DNA from: Dyadobacter sp. LHD-138
Lineage (GTDB): Bacteria; Bacteroidota; Bacteroidia; Cytophagales; Spirosomataceae
Direction of reading: 5' to 3'
DNA length: 64,000 nt
Assembly: GCF_030929615.1 (NCBI RefSeq)
Contig: NZ_JAVFVU010000002.1
Coordinates: forward strand, 113,227 to 177,226
The position numbers and the translations under genes were made by a program. Shown one piece after another: positions 42,325 through 50,924 of this stretch (position 1 is its first letter; each line of letters opens with the position of its first letter). The notes beneath the pieces were generated by a model that saw only the letters and a list, made by a program, of their open reading frames with translations, was not told the DNA's origin and did no database searches.

Positions 42325-42553
42325 AAACTATATAGTTTATCAAAACAGCCTGATACCGGCCAAAATAAACAGACGATATTGCCGAGAGCATATCTCGTTC
42401 AACATTATTTCAGCAGTATCTGACAGGATATCGACTATGAGAAAAATATTTTACCAGAGCTCATTTATTGCATCTCTGGTAGCATGGTCACACAAATTGT
42501 GGAGGGTAAGGTAATGCATAGATCGGATCGCAGAAGCGGTCCGATCTTTTTTT
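42325..42553 (+). ncRNA. Candidate structured non-coding RNA ending in a strong terminator
   Basis: There is no convincing gene, yet several hairpins occur in order: 'aaactatatagttt' (42325-42338), 'cgaga'/'tctcg' (about 42384-42398), 'taccagag'/'ctctggta' (about 42451-42482) and a 12 bp terminator stem with loop 'agaa' and a run of seven T (42520-42553). The terminator is too good to be idle, so something upstream is probably transcribed. The 5' end is unknown. It does not look like RNase P, tmRNA or SRP RNA. A 25-residue reading frame just before the terminator is an alternative. Confidence 0.4.
42520..42553 (+). terminator. Strong intrinsic terminator without an upstream gene
   Basis: Stem 'agatcggatcgc'/'gcggtccgatct' (one G-U pair), loop 'agaa', then seven T. 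Confidence 0.9.
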
Positions 42554-42570
42554 GGTCGTTATACAAAAAA

Positions 42571-42604
42571 ACAACCCCGAAAACCTGTAAGGAAATTCGG
42601 GGTT
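42571..42604 (-). terminator. Terminator after hemA
   Basis: Stem 'aaccccga'/'tcggggtt'; on the minus strand it is followed by a long T run (plus-strand A run at 42563-42570). Confidence 0.85.
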
Positions 42605-42627
42605 TTATATAATTTACGCCAAAATTT

Positions 42628-43890
42628 TTAATGTGTTTCCGGTTGTTTTTCCAGATTAAATAAATCGTTCAAAACGTCGATCAGTGTTTCCGCTTCTCCC
42701 CGCTTACAAGCCGCTTTCAATTGCAAGACCGGCAATTTGAGGATTTTCTGCATCATGCTAGTCGTAATACGCTCCACTTTTTCAAGCTCCGAATCTGTCA
42801 GATTTTTGGTAAACCTTGTTAATTCTTCCTTACGTATTTGTTCCAAAGCACCTTTCAATTTCTGAATGGTTGGCGAAACAATCATTTCTTTTGACCAGTC
42901 ATTAAACTCAAGTACGGCCTCACTGATAATTTCTCTTACCTGCGGTACCGATTCCAGGCGGCGTGTCAACGCTTCATCGGCTCTTGATTTAATCGAATCA
43001 ATCGCATAAAGCATAACACCCGGAACTTCCTCAACTTCCGGAGAAACACTGCGCGGCACTGAAAGGTCAATAAAATATTTAAATGACATCCCGCGCAGAC
43101 GCACCATCATTTCTTTCGTAAAAAATGGTTCATCACGTGCTATGGACGAAACGATGATATCGGCATTGGCAATTTCGTCTTCTATATTTTCAAAATCCGC
43201 TGTTTTAAAACCAAGTTCCTGCGCCAATGCATCGGCTTTGCTCCTGGTGCGGTTTATCAAAGTAACATCAGCATCGGTTTTTTGTGCCAGATTACGGCAA
43301 ACATCGGTTCCGATTTCCCCGAGCCCTACCACAAGAATTTTTGGATTCGGCATTAATCCGTCCAGCAATTCAACCGCTGCATAGGATACCGACGCTGCGC
43401 CGTCACGGAAAAAAGTCTCCTGCGCTACACGTTTGTTGGCAAAAAATATGGTATGTAATAAACGATGTAAAAATGGGCCGGCAAGGTTCAGATCAGCAGT
43501 CCACTGATAGGCATGCTTGATTTGGTTCGGAATTTGCATGTCGCCAACAACCTGGGAATGAAGCCCGGTCGCTACTTCAAATAAATGCTGAACAGCAGTT
43601 TCTCCCTGAGAAAAACGCTCAAAATAATCCAGAAACGGCTCAATATCAGCAACTCCTTTTTCGATAAGAAGAAGCTTGATGATATCTTCGTTCAGATCTT
43701 CTGCCGAAGAATAATATATTTCAGTACGATTGCAGGTGGAAACGACAAGCACATCAGACACTTCGAAGAAATCCTTCAAACGAAGCATAATCCCCTTTGC
43801 GCTTTCCTCCGACAGAGCCAGTTGCTCTCGTATGGAAAGGGGTGCATTCCGATGTGATAAACTTATTGATTTGAAATGATTATACATCAC
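42628..43890 (-). CDS. hemA: Glutamyl-tRNA reductase HemA
   Basis: First step of the C5 route to haem and other tetrapyrroles: reduces glutamyl-tRNA to glutamate semialdehyde with NADPH. The catalytic Cys is C53 in 'VVSTCNRTEIYY'. The start 'ISLSHRNAPLSIREQLAL', the substrate region 'QVVGDMQIPNQIKHAYQ', the NADPH loop 'ILVVGLGEIGTDVCRNL' and the C-terminal dimerisation helices with 'EKVERITTSMMQKIL' all fit. 420 residues is normal. Two adjacent ATGs are possible starts. No hemC, hemD or hemL follows. Confidence 0.96.
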   Translation of the reverse strand: MMYNHFKSISLSHRNAPLSIREQLALSEESAKGIMLRLKDFFEVSDVLVVSTCNRTEIYYSSAEDLNEDIIKLLLIEKGVADIEPFLDYFERFSQGETAVQHLFEVATGLHSQVVGDMQIPNQIKHAYQWTADLNLAGPFLHRLLHTIFFANKRVAQETFFRDGAASVSYAAVELLDGLMPNPKILVVGLGEIGTDVCRNLAQKTDADVTLINRTRSKADALAQELGFKTADFENIEDEIANADIIVSSIARDEPFFTKEMMVRLRGMSFKYFIDLSVPRSVSPEVEEVPGVMLYAIDSIKSRADEALTRRLESVPQVREIISEAVLEFNDWSKEMIVSPTIQKLKGALEQIRKEELTRFTKNLTDSELEKVERITTSMMQKILKLPVLQLKAACKRGEAETLIDVLNDLFNLEKQPETH

Positions 43891-44163
43891 TAGGTCTAAT
43901 TCGATTCACAAAAATACAGCACAAAATTTACAATAGGAACGTAAAGCCAACCACACGTCTTTATTTAGAAGACATATAAATAAAGTGATCGTTTTTCCTG
44001 TAAATTTCTGACTTCCTTCATGGTGATTAAATGACTTGCATCATCTTTTACTATGACAAAGCAACAAATGAAAATCAGGATAAAATCCACTAAGCACGAT
44101 TATTTTACGTTATTTGTAATGCCTGTTATTAACCGGTACATTCATCACACTTTCGACCCTTAA

Positions 44164-45459
44164 ATGATCGCTGAAACCCCTAAAAATAAACCCCGTTTCC
44201 GGCTGCATCCGGTGGCTCTTTTAAACAGTGATAAACTTCGTCACTCTTTGATCGGCACGTATGAAAAAAAGGGGGTGCTTAAATATCTGATCGGAATCGT
44301 ACTCCTGGGACTAAGCATAGGCTCCCTGTTTTATACCAATGACCTTGTTGACAAACTTGAAGAAAGGGAAGAACGGGAGGTGAAATTATATGGAGAAGGA
44401 CTTCGGTATATCGTCAACAGTCCGGATGATGAGAATTTCAATGTTATCATGAGCGTTATCCAGGATGCTGTTAACTTTTACCAGATTCCGGTAATTTATG
44501 TTGATGAAAATAACTTCCCGATTCATCGAAATATTAAATTCCCCCAAAATGCCTCACTGCGTGAAAAGGAACGCATCATTGAGGCTCAACTGATAAAAAT
44601 GAAAAGTGAGCACGCTCCTGTTCCTGTTCAGGTCGGAGACGGCAAAGTTGGCTACATTTATTATAGCAATTCGTTCCTGCTTACCCAGCTCCGATACTAT
44701 CCATTTGTACAGCTATCGGTCATGCTTCTCATCGGCTATCTGGCCTATCTTGCGTTTAGCGCGGCCAGAAAAGCCGAACAAAATCGTGTATGGGTTGGTT
44801 TGGCAAAGGAAACGGCACACCAGTTGGGCACGCCCTTATCTTCACTGATGGCCTGGGTTGAATATTTTCGCAGCGACCCCAACATTGATCCGTCTATCGC
44901 AGACGAAATCGAGAAAGATGTCGTCAGGCTCGAAATGATTACCACCCGTTTCTCAAATATTGGCTCTATCCCGACTTTAAAAGAGGAACCGCTTTCCGAG
45001 ATTGTCACGCACTTTATTACCTACCTGCAAAAACGGGTTTCTTCTAAAGTTCACTTCTTTATCCACGACCAGCTGGCGGAAGGACAAACGGCGTTATTAA
45101 ATAAAAACCTTTTCGAATGGGTCGTTGAGAATATCTGTAAAAATGCCGTGGATGCCATGAGTGGTATCGGAGAGCTGCATGTGACGCTACAGGCGCCTCC
45201 GCAAAGTAAAGAAATACTTATTGATATTACCGATACCGGAAAAGGTATGACCAAAGCCAATGCGAGCAAGATCTTCAACCCGGGATTTAGTACAAAAAAA
45301 CGCGGCTGGGGCCTTGGGCTGACGCTTGCCAAACGGATCATTGAGAATTATCACGGTGGCAAATTATTCGTAAAAAGCTCCGAAGTCGGCAAAGGAACCA
45401 CTTTCCGAATCATGTTACCGGCCAGGGTGATGGAGGAAATTATCCAGCACGAAGCCTGA
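44164..45459 (+). CDS. Membrane sensor histidine kinase
   Basis: A two-helix membrane protein of 431 residues. Helices at about 37-57 and 181-201 flank a 120-residue periplasmic sensor part. There is no HAMP domain; a short linker leads to the phospho-acceptor box 'VGLAKETAHQLGTPLSSLMA' with H219, then the ATPase domain with N box 'VVENICKNAVDAM', G1 'DITDTGKGM', and G2 'RGWGLGLTLAKRII'. No response regulator is adjacent, so its partner is encoded elsewhere. It is divergent from hemA. The signal is unknown. Confidence 0.92.
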   Translation: MIAETPKNKPRFRLHPVALLNSDKLRHSLIGTYEKKGVLKYLIGIVLLGLSIGSLFYTNDLVDKLEEREEREVKLYGEGLRYIVNSPDDENFNVIMSVIQDAVNFYQIPVIYVDENNFPIHRNIKFPQNASLREKERIIEAQLIKMKSEHAPVPVQVGDGKVGYIYYSNSFLLTQLRYYPFVQLSVMLLIGYLAYLAFSAARKAEQNRVWVGLAKETAHQLGTPLSSLMAWVEYFRSDPNIDPSIADEIEKDVVRLEMITTRFSNIGSIPTLKEEPLSEIVTHFITYLQKRVSSKVHFFIHDQLAEGQTALLNKNLFEWVVENICKNAVDAMSGIGELHVTLQAPPQSKEILIDITDTGKGMTKANASKIFNPGFSTKKRGWGLGLTLAKRIIENYHGGKLFVKSSEVGKGTTFRIMLPARVMEEIIQHEA

Positions 45460-45474
45460 AAACCTCCTTCATTT

Positions 45475-48072
45475 TTAAAAATTAAAGCCCAGAGAGATAT
45501 AGGGTAAGGCGCCTTCTCGGGAGAAGCCGACTGCGGCTTGTATCAGGATCAGTTCCGCAGGTATGATGTAAATTCCGCCCCCATAGCCGTCATGCCATTT
45601 TTTCGAGGATTTCCCTGGTTCCCAAACCCTGCCAATGTCATTGAATCCGACGAGGCCAAGTGTGCCGGGAACGATGTATGACCGGAAATGCAGTATGTCG
45701 AGCCTCAGATCAAGATTGTGATAAACCATGGTACGGCCCGTAAATCGGTTGGTATGGAAACCCCGGAGACTTCGAACGCCGCCCAGCTGCATCCGCTGGA
45801 AAAATGTCGGATCGCCGACCGTAGTTCCGCCGCCCAGTCTGTTGGCCATCACGAAACGGGAATTTTTTGTACCCACATAATGCCGTATCTCAGATGTGAA
45901 CCTGCCATACGATTCGTAATGACCATCCACTTTCTTTCTTGCTAAAAACGTCGTGTTCCAGAAAATCCCTTTGTTGGGCATGGTCACGTTATCCCTTGTA
46001 TCATAGGTCCAGCCAGCAATGAGGCCCGCGTAAAAACGGTCCTGAAAAACAGCATACTCCGGATGTTCTGCATTGAAATCGTTAAAGAAACGGTGGGTGT
46101 TTGATTCTGTTTTACTGGTATAATATTCCGTAGAAATACCTCCGAATAACATCAGATCTTTCTGTATTTTTCTTTTCAGTTTCAAATCGACGGTAAGGTA
46201 GTCGTAGCGATTCCGGTAATAAGACATTTTTTTATCGCCTTCATTGATAAACCGGGTTTCATTGCCAATCCCAAAAAAATTGGTCAGATTCCGTGGTCCT
46301 AATAAATGCGCATCAATTTCCAGGTCGTTATGCCCCACAGCCTTTTTAAAATCTCCGACGTAATCAAGAATAAAAGATTGACGACCGGTTGAATAATTGG
46401 CCCAGAATTCATTTTTAAAAGCATACGGTTCTTTTCGAAAACCCTGCTTTTCGAAAATCATCCCGGCAGCCAGCTGAATGCCCTGGTCAATATTGTAGTT
46501 GGCACGAAAAAGTGGCCCAAACCTGTTAAACAGAAAACTTCTTTTATTATACTGATTTACCGTTGTATCGGTTGATAACCTGAGCCTGGCTTTCGACGAA
46601 GGTGGCAGCACATTTTCCTGATCCGAACGGTCATACACATAGCGTTTGCTTTTATTTCTGAGCGCTTCGTCCACTACAAATTTATCCACATCATCGCCCC
46701 CGACCATCCGTATTTTAATAGGCGACTTCGTCGTTCCATTGACCGAAAATACATCTTCACCGGCAAAACCATACAACCTGATTTCTTTGGTTAGCTGGTG
46801 ATCAAATATCCTATGATAAACCTTTCTCCCATTGCTTCCATCCTTTTTAATATTGTAAACGGTTAAATCAATATCCCCTTTTTCAGTATGATGAATGTCA
46901 AAATATTCACGTTTATCGGACAATGAAATTTCCACCGTTTCTGCCAAAAAGCGGAAATACTCAAGGGTATAAACAGGAAGATTAGCAATCCGGCCCAACA
47001 GTGCTTTTTGCAGCAAAGGTGTCGTAGCATCAGCATAAATACTATCCGGCAACGCCTTCATCGCACGATCAACCAACGACGGCGTAAGCTTTTCCTGAAC
47101 ATAAGAGATCTCCTGTTTCCAGTCTTCCTCACTTAACTGACTAAGAAAATACCTGTCCAGATAACGTGCGTTAAAATTCCAGCCTTTGATATCCCTGATA
47201 TTTTCACTGTACGGCTGAAGATTCGATTTTAGCCACTGATGGGAAAGAAACCAGGGCAATAACCCCGAAGTTTTATAAAAAACCTTATCCCTGTCCCTTG
47301 GAACGGGCGCATACAAAGTTTCTCCTTTCGATTTTTCAGGAAACCAGCGCCAGTTATCCTCATGCCTGTCCCAGTCCCCGATCACCATGTCCAGCAAACG
47401 GGCCCGCAAGGTCAGTTTCTCATCAAAACGGGTATCATTATCCTTTTCAACTTTGCGCTGCGCTTTGTCGGTCGCGTCCGTTTTTTCGGTTTCAAATGGA
47501 TTCCTCTCTTCAAAAAGATAAGCAGCGTTGGCAAAAACTTTTTGATATTCACCCAATCCCGGATCATCGCCTACATACACAATTTCAGGCTTTGCGTGCA
47601 GCAGCCCCAAAGCCTCCGCGAGTATGGGCGTTACCAACGCACCATAAGGATGACCGGTGGAAACCTGGTCCTGCACAATATCTTTGGCAATGGTCGGTCT
47701 TAAATTTTCCGGCAATCCCCGCTCCGGGTATTTTTGAATGGTCCTTAATACCCATTCGCGACCGGAAGCGTCTTTCAAACGCAGCGAGCGTGTTTGCATG
47801 CCTCCGCCCAGCTTCACAATCTGCAAACCTCCCCTTTCCTTTTTCAAATCCAGCACGCGCATGGGAACGGACGTAGCCCAAAGTTTTCGATAATTTTCGC
47901 CCAGAAAAAACCGGTGTACTTTACCTACATCATTGTATTCGGGCGCTATGGCAATGATTATACTGTCACGAAGTGGAACATTTTGGGCAAAACAAGTGCT
48001 TAAAGGCAAAAACAAAATGCCCAGTAAACGCTTTGCTAACTTTAAAAATATGTTGGTAAAATTTCGATGCAT
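45475..48072 (-). CDS. Omp85/surface-antigen barrel fused to a kinase-like N-terminal domain
   Basis: An 865-residue exported protein (hydrophobic start 'LLGILFLPLSTCFAQ'). The C-terminal 350 residues form an Omp85-type barrel, with the family's lock motif in 'LGGVRSLRGFHTNRF' and a final strand 'LPYISLGFNF'. The part before it is unusual: 'IVKLGGGMQTRSLRLKD' and 'REWVLRTIQKYP' (90-115) look like a nucleotide loop and Lys strand, and 'MVIGDWDRHEDNWRWF' (229-244) matches the DRHxxN catalytic loop of PI3/4-kinase-, HipA- and FAM20-type enzymes, followed by acidic residues at 260-262. No POTRA domain is evident. Such proteins are usually annotated only as BamA/TamA family. Kinase activity is inference. 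Confidence 0.8.
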   Translation of the reverse strand: MHRNFTNIFLKLAKRLLGILFLPLSTCFAQNVPLRDSIIIAIAPEYNDVGKVHRFFLGENYRKLWATSVPMRVLDLKKERGGLQIVKLGGGMQTRSLRLKDASGREWVLRTIQKYPERGLPENLRPTIAKDIVQDQVSTGHPYGALVTPILAEALGLLHAKPEIVYVGDDPGLGEYQKVFANAAYLFEERNPFETEKTDATDKAQRKVEKDNDTRFDEKLTLRARLLDMVIGDWDRHEDNWRWFPEKSKGETLYAPVPRDRDKVFYKTSGLLPWFLSHQWLKSNLQPYSENIRDIKGWNFNARYLDRYFLSQLSEEDWKQEISYVQEKLTPSLVDRAMKALPDSIYADATTPLLQKALLGRIANLPVYTLEYFRFLAETVEISLSDKREYFDIHHTEKGDIDLTVYNIKKDGSNGRKVYHRIFDHQLTKEIRLYGFAGEDVFSVNGTTKSPIKIRMVGGDDVDKFVVDEALRNKSKRYVYDRSDQENVLPPSSKARLRLSTDTTVNQYNKRSFLFNRFGPLFRANYNIDQGIQLAAGMIFEKQGFRKEPYAFKNEFWANYSTGRQSFILDYVGDFKKAVGHNDLEIDAHLLGPRNLTNFFGIGNETRFINEGDKKMSYYRNRYDYLTVDLKLKRKIQKDLMLFGGISTEYYTSKTESNTHRFFNDFNAEHPEYAVFQDRFYAGLIAGWTYDTRDNVTMPNKGIFWNTTFLARKKVDGHYESYGRFTSEIRHYVGTKNSRFVMANRLGGGTTVGDPTFFQRMQLGGVRSLRGFHTNRFTGRTMVYHNLDLRLDILHFRSYIVPGTLGLVGFNDIGRVWEPGKSSKKWHDGYGGGIYIIPAELILIQAAVGFSREGALPYISLGFNF

Positions 48073-48189
48073 AGATGTTACGTCCGGTAAAGCAGCTCAA
48101 TATACGGCTCTTTATCCTTGGATGGTACAAATTCTCGATGTTCTGAAAGATCCGGGTAAAAAATCACTGCACATCAACCCATTTTTACA

Positions 48190-48226
48190 AAAAGAGCCGA
48201 TATCTCTACGACATCAGCTCTTTTAC
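48190..48226 (-). terminator. Terminator after the lipoprotein gene
   Basis: Stem 'aaaagagc'/'gctctttt'; on the minus strand a T run follows. It separates the lipoprotein gene from the Omp85 fusion gene. Confidence 0.7.
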
Positions 48227-48251
48227 AGCAATAACTTATGAATGCTTTATT

Positions 48252-48761
48252 TTAGTCAAGTCTTGGCAGGCGAATCGTATCAGTCTCTATCTGATTACTT
48301 ACACGTAATGCCCGATCGCGGATCCTGATTTTCCATTTGTACAAAATAAGAGACGCGCCGGGAAAATACGGAGCAGATGTATTAAGGTCCAGTCTCCCTT
48401 TGATTGGTCCTGATTTTCCATCTGATTTAAGATCCGGAAAAAATTTTCTTTTATCTATCGCCAATATTTTTTCGACCCATACCTTATTTTCATAGGTACA
48501 AGTAATTAATTCATAGTTCCCCCAATCCCTGTATTTCACAGTGTCACTTCTCTCAGCATCCGACGCGCCTAAATCACCATCCCCGTCTTCAAAATCGAGG
48601 CTGATAATTACATGCTCTATTTTATTCCCCAAAGAATCTGTTCCTGGATAATGGTCTACACTGTTATAATAGATTTTGGGTGTATTATCAAAATCAGGAA
48701 TATCGACACAACTTGCCAGGGCGATCGCACAAATCAAGAATAGGGAGATTTTCAATTTCAT
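48252..48761 (-). CDS. Lipoprotein of unknown function
   Basis: A 169-residue protein with a lipoprotein signal ('MKLKISLFLICAIALASC', lipobox ALASC). The mature part begins 'VDIPDFDNTPKIYYNSVDHY' and has a 'LDFEDGDGDLGASD' acidic stretch, then beta-rich sequence ending in 'KWKIRIRDRALRVSNQI'. The DGDGDLG segment recurs in many lipoproteins of this phylum, probably as a calcium-binding or immunoglobulin-like loop. No function is known. It is followed by its own terminator. Confidence 0.75.
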   Translation of the reverse strand: MKLKISLFLICAIALASCVDIPDFDNTPKIYYNSVDHYPGTDSLGNKIEHVIISLDFEDGDGDLGASDAERSDTVKYRDWGNYELITCTYENKVWVEKILAIDKRKFFPDLKSDGKSGPIKGRLDLNTSAPYFPGASLILYKWKIRIRDRALRVSNQIETDTIRLPRLD

Positions 48762-48870
48762 ATTATTATCGTTTAAACCGTAAACGGCCAGCTAATAGAT
48801 TTTTTTCAGATTTACGTATTTCAGAAATTAACGCTAATCGTATTCTCTTCTTACTTTTCAACGTCAAGCG

Positions 48871-48900
48871 CTAACTTCTGACATCTAACTTCTAACTTTG
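48871..48900 (+). repeat. Period-7 tract overlapping a -7 promoter box
   Basis: Heptamers CTAACTT, CTGACAT, CTAACTT, CTAACTT run in phase (48871-48898). With the next two bases the last copy makes 'TAACTTTG' (48893-48900), a perfect -7 box, 27 bases before the TTG start of the LuxE-like gene. Confidence 0.75.
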
Positions 48901-48926
48901 TTCTTCTATTTACGAAAGTACTACGA

Positions 48927-49982
48927 TTGAAACTTCTAAGCAATATATCACCTTTGGAAATACGTCAGGAACTTCGCCGGCAAATTATTGCGCTCAAGCC
49001 TTCGGATTTTGAATCACTGGCCTTACGCATTTTTCAATATCAGGCAAAACATAACCCGGTTTACAACCAGTACATTTCTTATCTGAACATTGAAACGGAT
49101 AAGATAACAAAGCTTACGGAGATTCCCTTTTTACCGATCCAGTTTTTTAAAAATCATACCATCAGGACCGGATTTCCACCTGAACCAACCGTCATTTTTG
49201 AAAGTAGCGGAACCACCGGTACTGCTACCAGCCGCCATGCCCTCTACGATGCCACACTCTACGAATCGGTCTCTACAAGCATCTTTGAGCAAAATTACGG
49301 GAGATTGAAAGATTTCCATCTCCTGGTCCTGCTACCTTCATACCTTGAACGAAACAACTCGTCCCTGGTGTATATGATGCAGCATTTTATTGATAAGGCA
49401 GACTCTCCTTACTCTGATTTTTATCTGCATAACACCGGCGACATGCTTAAAAGGCTGCGCGACCTGGCCGAAAATCCGGATGGAAAAGGTATCCTGTTAA
49501 TGGGCGTCACCTTTGCCCTGCTTGACCTTGCAGAAAGCGGTATTGACCTTTCTTTTCTTAAAAGCATTCCAAATCTTAAAATAATGGATACCGGCGGCAT
49601 GAAGGGGCGGCGTCAGGAACTGCTTCGGGAAGAGGTGCACGACATTCTGAAAGCCAGTTTTGGGGTATCCGAAATACATTCGGAATACGGTATGACGGAG
49701 CTGCTTTCGCAAAGTTATTCCCTCGGATACGGCTTGTTCACCCCGGGATTAACCATGCGCATACTGCTTCGTGATGTAAACGATCCCTTTTCCATTTTTG
49801 ACCATAACCTTGCAGGATCCAAAACCGGCGGCATCAATATCGTCGATCTGGCAAACCTTGACAGCTGTTCTTTTATAGAAACGCAGGACCTCGGCCGTCT
49901 CGGTGCAGCTCCCGGCACGTTTTATGTCATGGGACGTTTTGATAATTCTGATATCCGCGGATGCAATTTATTGATTTTATAA
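48927..49982 (+). CDS. LuxE-like acyl-protein synthetase (acyl-adenylating enzyme)
   Basis: A member of the adenylate-forming enzymes related to LuxE, which activates fatty acids as acyl-AMP. Visible motifs: the ATP loop 'VIFESSGTTGTATSRH' near residues 89-104, 'LLVLLPSYLERNNSSLVYMM', 'KIMDTGGMKGR' and 'SEIHSEYGMTELLSQSYS', in the order of the LuxE/CoF-synthetase family. At 351 residues the length fits. The start is TTG: the next Met is far inside, and a -7 box lies 27 bases upstream. No LuxC or LuxD homologue is adjacent, so it is not part of a bioluminescence operon; its acyl acceptor is unknown. Confidence 0.85.
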   Translation: MKLLSNISPLEIRQELRRQIIALKPSDFESLALRIFQYQAKHNPVYNQYISYLNIETDKITKLTEIPFLPIQFFKNHTIRTGFPPEPTVIFESSGTTGTATSRHALYDATLYESVSTSIFEQNYGRLKDFHLLVLLPSYLERNNSSLVYMMQHFIDKADSPYSDFYLHNTGDMLKRLRDLAENPDGKGILLMGVTFALLDLAESGIDLSFLKSIPNLKIMDTGGMKGRRQELLREEVHDILKASFGVSEIHSEYGMTELLSQSYSLGYGLFTPGLTMRILLRDVNDPFSIFDHNLAGSKTGGINIVDLANLDSCSFIETQDLGRLGAAPGTFYVMGRFDNSDIRGCNLLIL

Positions 49983-50229
49983 AGCGTTTTCAGTGCGAAA
50001 AATTTATGATTTAAACACCCCGGAATTTAGTTACCCTTTCCATTATTAATATCTTTTTAATCTAGCACATACCACTGATTAACAATAAGATAAAGATCAT
50101 TTTTCTTATATAGAATTGTTCTAACCGATCAATCATTGAGAATATTTCATAAATTAGCCGGGTTGTTTTGAATTGCATTAATCTAATGTATTATTACACT
50201 TTGGATTGTTAACCTAATACGTATATAAA

Positions 50230-50835
50230 ATGAAAAGACGTGATGCACTTGCCCGTGTGGCACTATTAATGGGTGGAACACTTTCCGCCCCGACCATGCT
50301 GGCTTTTCTGGAGGGCTGTAAATCGTCGACCGAAACATCGACAAGTCTTACTTTTCCGTTTCCAGCAGATCGACAAAGTCTGGTTTCGGAAATTGCGGAG
50401 ATCATTATTCCAAAAACGGACACACCCGGTGCAAAAGATGCCAAGGTGGGTGAATTTATAGAAATGATGCTCAAAGATTGCTACGCGGCAAAAGATCAAA
50501 ACAGCTTTGCAGCAGGATTGGCAGATCTTGAGAAAAAAGATTTCCTGAAAGCGACACCTGAAGAGCAGACAAAAATACTTAAGGAACTTGAAGCGTCTGC
50601 CAAAGTAGCATCTGAAAAGACAAGTGCTGAACGCAAAAAATTCACCGAGGCCGGCAAGGAATATACGGACGACCAGGGTGTTCCTTTCTTCAGATTGATG
50701 AAAGAACTTACCTTACTTGGTTATTTCACCTCTGAGCCTGGTGCTACACTCGCACTTGAATATGTTCCGGTTCCTGGTCGTTACGACGGCTGTATCGATC
50801 TGAAACCTGGCCAGAAAGCCTGGGCCCTGTCATAG
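50230..50835 (+). CDS. Gluconate 2-dehydrogenase subunit 3-family protein with Tat signal
   Basis: The small subunit of membrane-bound FAD dehydrogenases of the GADH type, 201 residues. It begins with a twin-arginine signal ('MKRRDALARVALLMGG') and a Cys at 'LEGCKSS' that may be lipidated. 'LVSEIAEIIIPKTDTPGAKD' is the family signature; the rest is helical and ends in 'GRYDGCIDLKPGQKAWAL'. It is followed 89 bases later by the GMC flavoprotein, its usual partner. In known systems the signal of this subunit exports the FAD subunit, which has none. No cytochrome subunit is present here. Confidence 0.93.
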   Translation: MKRRDALARVALLMGGTLSAPTMLAFLEGCKSSTETSTSLTFPFPADRQSLVSEIAEIIIPKTDTPGAKDAKVGEFIEMMLKDCYAAKDQNSFAAGLADLEKKDFLKATPEEQTKILKELEASAKVASEKTSAERKKFTEAGKEYTDDQGVPFFRLMKELTLLGYFTSEPGATLALEYVPVPGRYDGCIDLKPGQKAWALS

Positions 50836-50924
50836 GAGAACAAAAGGGAAGAAGATGAAGAGAGCTTGTGGCGCAACAGATCTTCCTGTCATTACTAAAT
50901 AACATAATCTGAAAATCATTCATC

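Larger units (their letters stand above)
41405..42627. other. 1.2 kb gene-free interval with repeats and RNA-like structure
   Basis: No credible gene lies here. In order it contains: an A/T-rich leader of the Wzi-like gene; a REP-like region at 41703-41900; copy 2 of a dispersed repeat (41925-42031); a very A/T-rich stretch with a 34-base palindrome (42082-42115); a stretch of hairpins ending in a strong plus-strand terminator (42520-42553); and the terminator of hemA (42571-42604). Confidence 0.8.

Noticed and set aside
42287..42514. A 75-codon frame in the interval between the Wzi-like gene and hemA
   Set aside because: Its composition is unlike a protein, it crosses several hairpins, and it has no recognisable motif. 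A shorter frame of 25 codons at its end remains possible but is not supported.
45475..48072. Main BamA of the cell
   Set aside because: No POTRA repeats, a different N-terminal module, and no neighbouring bam, skp or isoprenoid genes.
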